Origin: A07HB70 sp964512675
GTDB taxonomy: Archaea > Halobacteriota > Halobacteria > Halobacteriales > Haloferacaceae
Assembly (NCBI GenBank): GCA_964512675.1
Contig: CAZEJR010000019.1
Span: forward strand, 1 to 48,664
DNA: 48,664 nt
Direction of reading: 5' to 3'
The notes below the pieces were generated by a model, which made no database searches, was not told the DNA's origin, and worked only from the letters and a program-made list of their open reading frames with translations. The first letter of the stretch is position 1, and each line of letters begins with the position of its first letter. This document shows positions 25,427-33,896 of this stretch, one piece after another. The translations under genes and the position numbers were made by a program.

Positions 25427-27229
25427 TCAGACGTGTTCGTCGAGGAAGTCGACGACCGCCGTGTACGCCTCGACCCGGTTTTCGAGCCGCGAGAAGCCGT
25501 GGCCCTCGTCCGCGAACGTCAGTTCTCGCACCGGCACGTCCTGTGCCCTGGCCGCCGTGGCGACCTGTCGCGCCTCGCTCACCGGCACGCGCGGGTCGTT
25601 CTCGCCGTGGAGGACAAACAGCGGCGCGGCGATGCGGTCGATACGGGAGAGCGGACTCAGTGCCTCCAGCAGCGCACGGTCGTCCGCGAGCGACCCGTAC
25701 TCGGCCTCGCGGAGCTCCCGGCGCCACTCGCCGGTGTTCTCGAGGAAGGTGACGAAGCTCGCGATGCCGACGACGTCGACGCCCGCGGCCCACCGGTCGG
25801 GGAACGTCGTCAGCGCCGCGAGTGTCATGAATCCGCCGTAGGAGCCACCCATCACTGCGACCCGGTCCGGGTCGACGAGGTCGTGGGCGGCCAGCCAGTC
25901 TGCCGCCGCCTCGAGGTCGGCCACCGCGTCCATCCGTCGCTCGACGTCGTCCAGCGCCGCGTACGAGCGTCCGTAGCCCGCCGACCCGCGGACGTTCGGC
26001 TCGAGGACGGCGTAGCCGCGCGAGCAGAGGATCTGTGTCACGGCACGGAACCCCGGTCGACGCTGTGACTCCGGGCCGCCGTGGACGTCGACGACGACCG
26101 GGGTCTGGCCCGGTGCCGGGTCCGGCGGGAGCGTCCAGAGCGCCGGGATCTCCCGTCCGTCGAACGTCCGGTAGCCGATCAGGTCTGGCGCGTGGAATCG
26201 GTCGCGCGGGATGCCAGCCGTCGACGCGCGGGTGACGCGCTCGCGCTCGCCGGTCGACGCGTCGAGGACGTAGACGTTCGTGGTGTCGGTCCGACTTGAC
26301 GCCGAGAGCGCCAGCCGGTCGCCGCTCTCGCCCCACGCGACACCGCCGGCGACGCCGTCGAACGCCGGGTCGGGCTCAACCCCGTCGACGACCGCACCGT
26401 CGGCGAGTCGCCCGACGGTCAGCGCCGTCCGCCCGTCGACGTTGCGCGAGTACGCGACCCGACCGCTCTCGTGGACCGAGACGCCGTCGACGGACCACTC
26501 GCCGCCGTCGACGACGGTGTCGTAGCCGGACCCGTCGTCCGCGAGGCGCTCCAGCCGGAGCCGGTCGCTCGCGCGGTCGGTACAGAGGTAGAGCGCGTCG
26601 CCGTCCGGCCCCCACTCGACGCCGCGGTGGCGCGCGCCGTCGACGCCGAGGGCGGTCCGCTCGCCGGTCTCGACGTCGAGCACCGAGACGGACTGGTCGA
26701 ACGACGACCGGGACTGGACGAGTGCGAGGCGGCTGCCGTCCGGCGCCCAGCCCGCGACGTCGACCCAGCCTTCGGTCTCGTGGACGCGGTCGGCGGTCGT
26801 CTCGTCGCGCCCCTGGACGAAGACGTCGAAGCTCGAGCGGTCGCGGCGGTTCGCCGCGAACGCGACCCGGTCACCGTCGGGGGCCCACCCGCCCCAGCGG
26901 TGTTTCGCGTCGGGGTGGTCGGTCACGTCGACCGGCGGGCCGCCGTCCGGAGCCAGGCGGTAGAGGTCCGCGCGCTCGTCGCCGCCGACGTCGGCGCCGT
27001 AGACGAACTCCTCGCGGGTCGGCGAGTAGTCGACGAAGGTGACCCGCTCGTCGAGGAAGGTTCGTTGGTCCGGCCACGCCTCGGGGCCGTCGACGGTCCA
27101 GACCTGTGGAACCCCCGTGGTGTCGGTGAGGAAAGCGACGCGACCGGCAGGCGAGACGCTCGCGCCGTAGGCGCGCCGGACGGTCAGGTATCGCTCGACG
27201 TCGAACAGCCGGTCGCGGTCGCTCGGCAT
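25427..27229 (-). CDS. S9-family serine peptidase (acylaminoacyl/prolyl oligopeptidase type)
   Basis: 600 residues. The N-terminal two thirds is a beta-propeller (repeats such as APDGSRLALVQS, GPDGDALYL, WGESGDRLALS). The C-terminal hydrolase domain carries the triad S463 (GGSYGGFM), D545 (HGENDPRVP) and H577 (DEGHGF). It has no signal peptide, so it is a cytoplasmic peptidase acting on small peptides. The start ATG 27229 has an AT-rich CTTTTCAG block some 24 bases upstream. Confidence 0.93.
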   Translation of the reverse strand: MPSDRDRLFDVERYLTVRRAYGASVSPAGRVAFLTDTTGVPQVWTVDGPEAWPDQRTFLDERVTFVDYSPTREEFVYGADVGGDERADLYRLAPDGGPPVDVTDHPDAKHRWGGWAPDGDRVAFAANRRDRSSFDVFVQGRDETTADRVHETEGWVDVAGWAPDGSRLALVQSRSSFDQSVSVLDVETGERTALGVDGARHRGVEWGPDGDALYLCTDRASDRLRLERLADDGSGYDTVVDGGEWSVDGVSVHESGRVAYSRNVDGRTALTVGRLADGAVVDGVEPDPAFDGVAGGVAWGESGDRLALSASSRTDTTNVYVLDASTGERERVTRASTAGIPRDRFHAPDLIGYRTFDGREIPALWTLPPDPAPGQTPVVVDVHGGPESQRRPGFRAVTQILCSRGYAVLEPNVRGSAGYGRSYAALDDVERRMDAVADLEAAADWLAAHDLVDPDRVAVMGGSYGGFMTLAALTTFPDRWAAGVDVVGIASFVTFLENTGEWRRELREAEYGSLADDRALLEALSPLSRIDRIAAPLFVLHGENDPRVPVSEARQVATAARAQDVPVRELTFADEGHGFSRLENRVEAYTAVVDFLDEHV

Positions 27230-27259
27230 ACGCGGTCGCCGGGGGCCGGCCTGAAAAGC

Positions 27260-27520
27260 CTACAGCAGGCCCTCGGTCCGCATCGCCCCCACGACGTCGT
27301 CGACGAGCTCCTCCGCTGTCTCGTACGGGAACGACTGGTACTCGCCGATCTCGGCGGCGAGTTCCATCGCGGTGAACGAGCGGTCGCCGGCCTCGAAGCG
27401 TGTCATCGGGCCGTCCGGGAGCGCGGGCACCAGTCCGAGCTGGTCCTCGACCGGGAACTCGGCGTTCGAGAACGCCGACAGCAGCTGGTCACGGAGTTCG
27501 CGTTCGGCGTCGTCGGTCAC
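27260..27520 (-). CDS. Small acidic haloarchaeal protein
   Basis: 86 residues from GTG 27520 (TDDAERELRDQLLSAFSNAEFPV). It resembles a haloarchaeal family containing LSNAEYPV...DLVPALPDG; the same pattern appears here as FSNAEFPVEDQLGLVPALPDGP and FPYETAEELVDDVVGAMR. There is no membrane segment. A CTTTTAGCC box (minus strand near 27541-27550) is 26 bases upstream. Function unknown. Confidence 0.8.
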   Translation of the reverse strand: MTDDAERELRDQLLSAFSNAEFPVEDQLGLVPALPDGPMTRFEAGDRSFTAMELAAEIGEYQSFPYETAEELVDDVVGAMRTEGLL

Positions 27521-27612
27521 GCCGGCTCGTGTGCGCAGCCGGCTAAAAGGGCTTCCGGAACCCCGTGTCCCCGACCGATGGATTCACTTCGGCGCGTTGC
27601 CGAGCGAGAGCT

Positions 27613-28224
27613 ATGAGCGACCCGACGGTCTCCCGACGGACGGTCCTCCGGGGCGCCACGGTCGGCGCGGCGACCGCGGCGGCGGCGGGCACCGCGTCGG
27701 CTCAGCCCAGCTTCGGCGGCTGGCTGTCCGACGTGACGAACTACGACAGCGTCGTCGACGAGACCGGCGCCGAGGAGGTCACCGTCGAGGTCGGCGTCGA
27801 GGCAAACGGCGGCGGATTCGGCTTCGGCCCCGCCGCCGTCCAGGTCGACCCCGGCACCACCGTCGTCTGGGAGTGGACCGGCGGCGGCGGCCAGCACAAC
27901 GTCGTCGCACAGTCCGGCGACTTCGAGTCCGACCTGGTCGGCGACGACGGGTTCACCTTCGAACACACCTTCGAGGAGAAAGGCGTCACCCGGTACTACT
28001 GCCAGCCACACCAGTCACTCGGGATGAAAGGCGTCGTCGTCGTCGGCGACGTGCCCGAGACGGGCGGCGACGAGGGCGAGAGCGGCGAGGGCGGCGGCTC
28101 ACCGGGAGTGCCGGAGGCGGCAAAGACGCTCGGCGTCGCCACCGCCGTCTCGATGGTCGGCGTACTCTCGCTTGGCTACTTCTTCCTGAAGTACGGCGGC
28201 GACTACGAGACGCCAGAGACGTAG
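27613..28224 (+). CDS. Halocyanin 2 (blue copper protein)
   Basis: 203 residues from ATG 27613. A Tat-type signal (SRRTVLRGA, residues 7-15) differs from halocyanin 1. From about residue 20 to 152 protein and DNA are identical to halocyanin 1, including ligands H95, C130, H133 and M138. The linker and the C-terminal anchor (about 169-193, LGVATAVSMVGVLSLGYFFL) again differ. A GATTCACTT block 28 bases upstream may be its TATA box. It has no bc genes beside it; the nearest respiration-related gene is the DUF420 protein. The two copies would have identical redox domains but separate regulation. Confidence 0.95.
   Translation: MSDPTVSRRTVLRGATVGAATAAAAGTASAQPSFGGWLSDVTNYDSVVDETGAEEVTVEVGVEANGGGFGFGPAAVQVDPGTTVVWEWTGGGGQHNVVAQSGDFESDLVGDDGFTFEHTFEEKGVTRYYCQPHQSLGMKGVVVVGDVPETGGDEGESGEGGGSPGVPEAAKTLGVATAVSMVGVLSLGYFFLKYGGDYETPET
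27668..28069 (+). repeat. 402-bp direct repeat, copy 2
   Basis: A perfect match to 17411-17812. Flanking signal-peptide and anchor sequences of the two genes are unrelated in DNA, so the boundaries are sharp inside the coding region. Confidence 0.95.
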
Positions 28225-29283
28225 TCAGCGCGAGCCGTGGCGTCCGACCGCGTCGCGGTAGCAGTCCTCCAGCCGACCGAGCACCGCCGACCGGTCGTGG
28301 TCTGCGTACGCCGCCGAGATGGTGCGGTGGTCGTACGCCGCCGCCGCGGCTATCTCGTCCGCGAGCTCCTGCGGGCTGGTGACGCGGACGCCCCGGCTCC
28401 GGCCCTCGACGAGCTCGTGGGCGGCAGAGTCGGTCTGGTACTCGACGATGCCGACGCAGCCACAGGCGAGCGCCCACAGGAGCTCGGCCGCGAACGGCTC
28501 GCGGGTCGCCGTCTGTGTGAAGACACGGGCACCGCGCAGGACAGGGAGCAGGCCGGCGAGCGACAGGTCGCCGAGGAAGGCCACCCGGTCGTCGATGCGG
28601 AGGTCGGCGGCGGTCGCCTCGGCCGCGTCGCGAGCCGGGCCGTCACCGACGACGGCGGCGCGCCACGACCGGTCGCGGAGCTCCGCCAGCGCGAGGAGGA
28701 GACGCTCGACGTTCGCGTGTTCGTCGAGACGACGGGCGTACACCACGTCCGCGCGGTCGTCGACGGGCGCGGCGCGTACGCGGTCGTAGTCGACCGGGCC
28801 GGGGAGGAGCGTCACCCGCTCTTCGGAGAGCCCGTGTGCGCGGGCGGCGGTGGCGGCGGTCCGCGACGGCGCCGTCACCGTCGCCGCGAGACCCACGACA
28901 CGGTCGTAGGCGACAGGGCGGTCTGCGGGATGGTCCGCCCACCAGTCGATCAAGAGGGGCGCACGGACCGCCGCCGCCGCGGCGCGTGCGCTCGCGACGG
29001 CGGCGGGCGGGCTGGCGGCGGCGTGGACCACGTCGGGTCGGACCCGCACGAGGGCGGCGGGCAGGCGCGCGGCGAACGCCCCCGCGGCGGGCCGGTCACA
29101 GACTGCGCGGTAGCGGACGCCGTTTCGCTCGAACGTCGGGCCGTCGAACCCCCACCAGCGGGCGCAGCAGACGGTCACGTCGTGGCCGCGCGCGGCCAGT
29201 CCCTCCGCGATCCGGCGCCTGCGTGCCGTCGGCTCGGCGGCGAAGGGTGGGTCGGTCCGCATCGCGACGAGGGCGACGTCCAT
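28225..29283 (-). CDS. Glycosyltransferase, GT4-like
   Basis: A 352-residue GT-B protein. The N-terminal domain has GLAARGHDVTVC and RPDVVHAAA; the C-terminal domain has VVYARRLDEHANVERLLLALAEL, VVGDGPARDAAE, DRVAFLGDLS and an EX7E-like segment (EPFAAELLWALACGCVGIVEYQTD). Substrate unknown, probably a nucleotide sugar for lipid or S-layer glycans. Its stop codon abuts the stop of halocyanin 2. A CTTTTTGAC block near 29307-29316 is its likely TATA box, overlapping the end of the DUF420 gene. Confidence 0.88.
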   Translation of the reverse strand: MDVALVAMRTDPPFAAEPTARRRRIAEGLAARGHDVTVCCARWWGFDGPTFERNGVRYRAVCDRPAAGAFAARLPAALVRVRPDVVHAAASPPAAVASARAAAAAVRAPLLIDWWADHPADRPVAYDRVVGLAATVTAPSRTAATAARAHGLSEERVTLLPGPVDYDRVRAAPVDDRADVVYARRLDEHANVERLLLALAELRDRSWRAAVVGDGPARDAAEATAADLRIDDRVAFLGDLSLAGLLPVLRGARVFTQTATREPFAAELLWALACGCVGIVEYQTDSAAHELVEGRSRGVRVTSPQELADEIAAAAAYDHRTISAAYADHDRSAVLGRLEDCYRDAVGRHGSR

Positions 29284-29307
29284 CGCTCGGCGCGAGACAC
29301 CCGGTGG

Positions 29308-29922
29308 TCAAAAAGCCGGAGGGAGGACGGCGGCGGCGACGAACGCCCAGTCGTAGACGTGGTTGAGGAGGACGTACGCGACGACGCCGAGCGTCAGCGA
29401 GAGTATCCACGACGCCGCCGCGATCCGGCCGACCCGCCGGTGGTTCGTCTCCCGGAGTTCGGTCGGCGCGTGGGTGACCCCGAGGACGAGCGCGTACAGC
29501 ACGACCGGCACCGCGAGAATCGAGAGCAGGATGTGGACCGCCAGCGTCGCGAGGTAGACGTAGTACGGGAGCGTCGGGCCGACGAACTCCTTTGTGCCGC
29601 CGCCGCCGATCTTCGTCAGGTAGAGCACGAGGAAGACCAGGATGAGCACGAACGACGTCGTCATCGCCGCGGCGTGGCGCTTCACCTGGTCTGTCCGGAG
29701 GAAGTACCAGCCCGCGACGAGCAGGGCAGTCGTGACGGTGTTGACCGCGGCGATCGCGTGGCTGAGCAGGTTCACCTCGGCGAGCGTGAGGTCGGGGAAG
29801 ACGGCGGCGGGCACGACGCCCGCAAACGTGCCGAGCACGGCGCCGTAGCCGACGACGGTGAGGACCGCGGCGGTCGCTCGGGGGTGTGCCTTCGCCAGCC
29901 CCGACGCGTCTGCCGTCGCCAT
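29308..29922 (-). CDS. DUF420 membrane protein, oxidase-associated
   Basis: 204 residues from ATG 29922 (MATADASGLAKAHP). Five to six helices: about 16-36, 50-71, 86-104, 118-146 and 168-200. His residues sit within the helices (NLLSHAIAAVN, AVHILLSI). DUF420 proteins occur near heme-copper oxidase genes and are thought to help their assembly; this is known of the family, not shown here. The upstream frame to 30045 has poor coding character. Confidence 0.88.
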   Translation of the reverse strand: MATADASGLAKAHPRATAAVLTVVGYGAVLGTFAGVVPAAVFPDLTLAEVNLLSHAIAAVNTVTTALLVAGWYFLRTDQVKRHAAAMTTSFVLILVFLVLYLTKIGGGGTKEFVGPTLPYYVYLATLAVHILLSILAVPVVLYALVLGVTHAPTELRETNHRRVGRIAAASWILSLTLGVVAYVLLNHVYDWAFVAAAVLPPAF

Positions 29923-30011
29923 GTCGGCGCTCGGAAGTCGACGGGCTTGTCGCTTGCGCTCCGCCGTCGGGACGGGAGACGCGTGTCGCGGCGAGCGGTG
30001 GCCCGGGCCGC

Positions 30012-31070
30012 TCAGACCACGCCGGTGCGCTCGACGGCCTCCCACGCCGCCGGCTCGCTGATCCCGTCGCCGAGGATGGTGTAGCGGTCACGGATCTCGT
30101 GGGCGGAGGTGAGCGCGGCGACGAGCGTCGCGTCGTCGATACCGAGTTCGGCGGCGGTGGTCGGCGCGTCGATTGCCGCGAGGGCGTCACGCACCTCGCG
30201 CCAGCCGCCGTTCGGTCCGCCGTGGAGGTAGGCGGTGACGACGCTCGCGACGCCAACCTGGTGGCCGTGGAGCGCCGGGTCGTCGGCTGTCCGGTCGAGC
30301 TGGTGAGAGACCAGGTGTTCGGCGCCGCTCGCGGGGCGCGACGACCCGGCGATCGACATCGCGACGCCGGAGGAGACGAGCGCCTTGACGACGATCCAGG
30401 CCGACTCCTCCAGCCCCTCCTTGATCGAGCCGGCGCTGTCGACGAGCATCTCCGCGGTCAGCTCCGAGAGCGCGCCCGCGTACTCGCTGTACGGGACGTT
30501 CTTCAGCCGCGCCGCGAGCCGCCAGTCTCTGACCGCGGTGTAGTTCGAGATGATGTCCGCACACCCGGCGGTCGTCAGGTCCCACGGCGCCGCGGCGATC
30601 GGCTCGGTGTCGGCGACGACCGCGAGCGGCGGGTTTGCGGCGACGGAGTGCCGGGTGTCGCCCTCCGGGATCGACGACCGGCCCGAGACGATGCCGTCGT
30701 GACTCGCCGCGGTCGGGACAGAGACGAATCCGAGACCGAGCTCGTCGGCGGCCATCTTCGCCAGGTCGATCGGCTTTCCGCCCCCGAGCGCGACGAGGTA
30801 GTTCGCCTCCTCGGCCCGGGCGCGGGCGACGAGGTCGTCGACCGCCCCGAACGACGCGGCCTCGACGACCGCCGTCGCCGGAGACGTCCCGACGCCGGCG
30901 AGCGCGTCGCGGACCCGGTCGCCCGCGATCCGGTCCGGCGTCGGCGAGGTGACGACCAGCGGTGGCCCGGTCACGGACAGGTCCGAGACCACCCTGCCGA
31001 GGTCGTCCAGCACCCCGTGTCCGACCACCACGTCGCGCGGGAGCTTGATCCACGTCGACTTCTGGAACAC
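30012..31070 (-). CDS. egsA: sn-Glycerol-1-phosphate dehydrogenase
   Basis: It makes sn-glycerol-1-phosphate from dihydroxyacetone phosphate with NAD(P)H, fixing the archaeal stereochemistry of membrane lipids. 352 residues from GTG 31070 (FQKSTWIKLPRDVVVG). The nucleotide site is ALGGGKPIDLAKMAA; TAASHDGIVSGRSS is typical; the zinc ligands are D172 (GCADIISN), H252 (GAEHLVSH) and a His of LHGHQVG (268 or 270). A TTCTAAAC box 27 bases upstream supports the GTG start. Confidence 0.96.
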   Translation of the reverse strand: MFQKSTWIKLPRDVVVGHGVLDDLGRVVSDLSVTGPPLVVTSPTPDRIAGDRVRDALAGVGTSPATAVVEAASFGAVDDLVARARAEEANYLVALGGGKPIDLAKMAADELGLGFVSVPTAASHDGIVSGRSSIPEGDTRHSVAANPPLAVVADTEPIAAAPWDLTTAGCADIISNYTAVRDWRLAARLKNVPYSEYAGALSELTAEMLVDSAGSIKEGLEESAWIVVKALVSSGVAMSIAGSSRPASGAEHLVSHQLDRTADDPALHGHQVGVASVVTAYLHGGPNGGWREVRDALAAIDAPTTAAELGIDDATLVAALTSAHEIRDRYTILGDGISEPAAWEAVERTGVV

Positions 31071-31092
31071 GACGACCGATCCGGCCCCCGGG

Positions 31093-31100
31093 GTTTAGAA
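31093..31100 (-). promoter_or_regulatory. TATA box of egsA
   Basis: TTCTAAAC on the minus strand, centred 27 bases before GTG 31070, supports a leaderless GTG start. Confidence 0.5.
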
Positions 31101-31120
31101 GACGCCGCTCGCGCCGGCCC

Positions 31121-31783
31121 TCAGTAGCCGCTCTCGACTGCCTCGGCGTTCGCCGGGTCCCCGACCGGCACGGCGTACGTCTGCCCGTCGCCGGCCGGGC
31201 GCACCTCGAGCCGGTAGTCGTTGCCCGCCGGGGCGTCGAAGACGACGGCACCGGTCACCGACTCGCCGGGCGGGACAGTCGACCGCGAGATACCGTCGGC
31301 GTCGATCCGACCGTCCTCGGTGACCGCCTCGCTCGCGCTCACGTCGACGTTCTTGATGATGTCCGGCGCACGGAGGGTCATCCGGTCGGCTGGAACCTCG
31401 GCGCTCGACGACCCGGGATTCTCGACTGTCATGATGACCAGGAGGAAGGTGTCGTCTGCCTGTTCGCTCTGTGTCGGGCCGAGTCCCTGTGCCTGGAGCG
31501 TCTCCTGCGCCGTGAGCCGGAGTGCCCCGTCGCCCTCGCCGACGGTGAACGGCTCGTCCAGCGACACCGACACGACCGAGGGCGTGCTCGTCGGGGTCGC
31601 GGTCGCCGTCTCCGTCGGGGTCGCCGTCTCCGTCGGGGTCGCCGTCTCCGTCGGGGTCGCCGTCTCCGTCGCGGTCGCCGTCTCCGTCGGGGTCGCCGCC
31701 CCGCCGCCCCCACCGCCGGAACAGCCGGCGAGCGTCCCGGTCAGCGCTGTCCCGAGCACGGCGATTGCCTGGCGTCGTCGCAT
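31121..31783 (-). CDS. Secreted lipoprotein with TPTETA repeat linker
   Basis: 220 residues. The signal peptide ends in a lipobox (LAGC, about residues 18-21); Cys 21 would be lipidated. A Gly run and a Thr/Pro/Glu linker made of six-residue repeats (TPTETA, about 31-65) follow, then a beta-rich domain (about 68-220) resembling DUF4352-like telokin/immunoglobulin-type domains (FLLVIMTVENPGSSSAEVP, TVPPGESVTGAVVFDAP). The linker is probably O-glycosylated. An ACATATGAT block about 25 bases upstream could be the promoter. Confidence 0.88.
   Translation of the reverse strand: MRRRQAIAVLGTALTGTLAGCSGGGGGGAATPTETATATETATPTETATPTETATPTETATATPTSTPSVVSVSLDEPFTVGEGDGALRLTAQETLQAQGLGPTQSEQADDTFLLVIMTVENPGSSSAEVPADRMTLRAPDIIKNVDVSASEAVTEDGRIDADGISRSTVPPGESVTGAVVFDAPAGNDYRLEVRPAGDGQTYAVPVGDPANAEAVESGY
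31602..31691. repeat. Five tandem 18-bp units in the lipoprotein linker
   Basis: Units of GTCGCCGTCTCCGTCGGG (plus strand) repeat five times without gaps; the fourth (31656-31673) ends GCG instead of GGG. Each encodes six linker residues, so unit loss or gain keeps the frame. Confidence 0.95.
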
Positions 31784-31841
31784 ACGGACTCGTGTACCAC
31801 GTCATCATATGTAACCTCCGGTTACCCGACGTGGTTCGTGC

Positions 31842-32522
31842 CTACCCGCCGAGGAGCCGGGCCGCGTCCGCGAGGAAGACGACGCCGAAGCCGGCCAGCA
31901 CCAGCGCGGAGGCGCCCGCGACGGCAGGCGCGAGACGGTCGACACGCCGGCCAGCCGCGACCAGTCCCGCCGGGAACCCGGTGATCCAGAGCGCGATGCC
32001 GCCGAACAGGCCGGCGACCAGCGCGGGGCTCCCCGTCTCGACGACGAGCGACCCCGCCGCCGCGAGCGGCGTCTGTGCGAGGAGGTCCATCTGTCCCGGC
32101 GCGAGCAGCGCGACGCCGGCGGTCAGCCAGAACAGCACCTGGTAGGGGTTGGTGAGCGCGAGGACGAACGCGCGGCGAAAGCCCCGCGAACCGGCCTCCG
32201 CTGTCGCCTCGTCGTCGGCGAATCCGCTCGCGGCTCGGGCCGACCGCGCCGCGCCGTACGCGAAGTAACACATCAGCAGGCCGCCGACGGCGAGCATCGT
32301 GCCCCGGAGCGTCGGCAGACGTCGGACGACGCCGACGACTCCGAGGAGTGTCGCGACCAGAAAGACCGCGTCGGCGGTCATCGCGCCCAGCCCCGCGCGG
32401 ACACCCGCCGAGAGGCCGTAGACGACGGACTCCTCGGCGATGACGGCGTTCATCGGGCCCGGCGGCGCGGCGAGGGCGAGGCCGAAGGCGACGCCCGCGG
32501 CGAGCGAGACGGCGACACCCAT
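31842..32522 (-). CDS. LysE/RhtB-family exporter
   Basis: A 226-residue membrane protein with about six helices. The N-terminus has the family signature (GLALAAPPGPMNAVIAEES) and the central ALTNPYQVLFWLTAG. Substrates of the family include amino acids and, in some branches, metals. Its ATG overlaps the stop of the DtxR-type regulator by one base (TGATG), so the regulator and transporter form one transcript. Confidence 0.9.
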   Translation of the reverse strand: MGVAVSLAAGVAFGLALAAPPGPMNAVIAEESVVYGLSAGVRAGLGAMTADAVFLVATLLGVVGVVRRLPTLRGTMLAVGGLLMCYFAYGAARSARAASGFADDEATAEAGSRGFRRAFVLALTNPYQVLFWLTAGVALLAPGQMDLLAQTPLAAAGSLVVETGSPALVAGLFGGIALWITGFPAGLVAAGRRVDRLAPAVAGASALVLAGFGVVFLADAARLLGG

Positions 32523-33211
32523 CAGGCGTCTGCCGGCTCCGGCTCGCGGTCCTCGTCTTCGGCCCTCCGGACCCGGATCGTCTCCACGACAGACCCGGGG
32601 AGGTGGCGCTCGCCCTCTGGGTGGGCGACGACGTAGACGCCGAGCGGAGTCACCTCGCGCACGTCGAGGACGACGCCCGGCTCGACGCCCGCGTCGGCGA
32701 GGTCGTCGAGCTCCGACTCGTCGCGGTCGTGCACCCGCGCGACCTCGACCCGGTCGCCGGCGCCGTGGGCCGAGAGCGGCGTCGTGTCGTCCTCGACCGG
32801 GTCGAGGTCGGCGGTGGGGATCGGGTCGCCGTGCGGGTCTACCTCCGGGTCGTCCAGCTTCGCGGCCACCCGGCGCTCGAACTCCTCGCTGATGTGGTGT
32901 TCCAGCGCGTCCGCTTCGGCGTGGACCTCGCTCCAGTCGTAGTCGAGCGCCTCGGCGAGGTACGCCTCCAGCAGGCGGTGGTGCCGGACGATCTCCAGGG
33001 CCACCCGCTCGCCTTCCGTGGTCAGCTCGACGCCCTTGTACTTCTCGCGAGAGACCAGCCCCTGCTCGGCGAGGGTCTCCAGCGCACTCGTCACGGTGGG
33101 CGGGGTCTTGCCGGTCGCGTCGGCGACAGCCGACGTCGACACCGGCGGTCCCGACTCCGCCTGAAGCTGGTGGACGATCTTCAGGTAGTCCTCCATGACG
33201 TCGCTGAGCAT
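32522..33211 (-). CDS. DtxR/MntR-family metal-dependent regulator
   Basis: 229 residues from ATG 33211 (MLSDVMEDYLKIVHQL). A winged-helix domain (STSAVADATGKTPPTVTSALETLAEQGL) is followed by a metal-binding dimerisation domain (HHRLLEAYL, EVHAEADALEHHISEEF) and a C-terminal FeoA/SH3-like domain (GVVLDVREVTPLGVYVV) ending in an acidic tail. It probably senses Fe or Mn. A GGTTCTTGC block 28 bases upstream suggests a leaderless mRNA. It is the first gene of a pair with the LysE exporter. Confidence 0.93.
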   Translation of the reverse strand: MLSDVMEDYLKIVHQLQAESGPPVSTSAVADATGKTPPTVTSALETLAEQGLVSREKYKGVELTTEGERVALEIVRHHRLLEAYLAEALDYDWSEVHAEADALEHHISEEFERRVAAKLDDPEVDPHGDPIPTADLDPVEDDTTPLSAHGAGDRVEVARVHDRDESELDDLADAGVEPGVVLDVREVTPLGVYVVAHPEGERHLPGSVVETIRVRRAEDEDREPEPADA

Positions 33212-33896
33212 CACCACAGATTCGGGGTCGTCGCGCAAGAACCTGTCCCTCCCCGGTCGGCGACGCCCTCGAACCGGCACGCTGCCCGACCGGAGCACAG
33301 GGGTGGAGGCGTCGTCGAGGAGGTCACGGCGGCCCGCCCGGGGAGCGCCGGCACACGGAGCCGCGCCGTCCGGTGGCGATGCGTGTCGGGTGACTACGCT
33401 CCGAGAGCGACCAGACCACGTGTGCGAGAGACGCGACGAGCGGCGATACCGGGGTCGGGCGGCACGTCCCGGCACCCGTGGGCGGTGCTGTCGCGGTGGG
33501 CCCGTGCCGCCGCCGTCCTCGCCGTGGATCGCAGGTTCACGCACCTGACAGCCGGTGTCGTCTTCGACGGCGTCGTCTCGGTGATCCCCCCGATACTGCT
33601 CGCCGTGGCCGTCGCGTCGGACAGGACGACGAGACCGACGGCCGCGTCGACGGCGAGGGCTCGGAGCGAACGACGGTCGCCCGTTCGGGCGTCGGATACG
33701 CCGTTTAGCGCCTGCCTCGGCCGCCGGAGACGGCAGATCGTCGCGGAGGGGTGGCTCCCGTCCCGCCTCGGGTCGTCCGTCGCGGGGTCGGAACGGCACG
33801 CGTCGCCAGCCGCGGCACCGACGGTGTGCCCGCTCCGGGACCACCGGGCACTCCCGGAGGGGGGAGGGGGCGTACGGGTACCACCAGCCGGGGTGG
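33212..33896. other. Gene-poor stretch between DtxR and threonine-synthase-like genes
   Basis: About 685 bases without a convincing intact gene. The left edge holds the DtxR promoter; 33485-33708 looks like a decayed YihY gene (listed separately); the remainder (about 33240-33480 and 33709-33896) shows nothing I can interpret. Reading frames here have atypical Arg/Pro-rich translations, as expected of random GC-rich DNA. Confidence 0.6.
33485..33708 (+). pseudogene. Possible remnant of a YihY/BrkB-family membrane protein gene
   Basis: From GTG 33485 the frame reads LSRWARAAAVLAVDRRF, then HLTAGVVFDGVVSVIPPILL and AVAVAS, resembling the first helix and SL-P-LLLALAVAS segment of YihY proteins. 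After about 46 residues homology stops. A second frame then has good haloarchaeal codon use (GQDDETDGRVDGEG) and stops at 33708, which could be the joined C-terminal tail. This suggests a large internal deletion plus frameshift. The evidence is a short motif only. Confidence 0.35.

Noticed and set aside
28237..30084. 615-codon plus-strand open frame opposite the GT4, DUF420 and egsA genes
   Set aside because: It spans several recognised minus-strand genes; the translation is low complexity with no domain signal.
31602..31691. Tandem repeats as a CRISPR array
   Set aside because: Units are contiguous with no spacers and code in frame for a lipoprotein linker.
33195..33548. 117-codon plus-strand open frame upstream of the DtxR gene
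   Set aside because: Arg/Ser/Pro-rich translation, overlaps the DtxR start and promoter, no motif.
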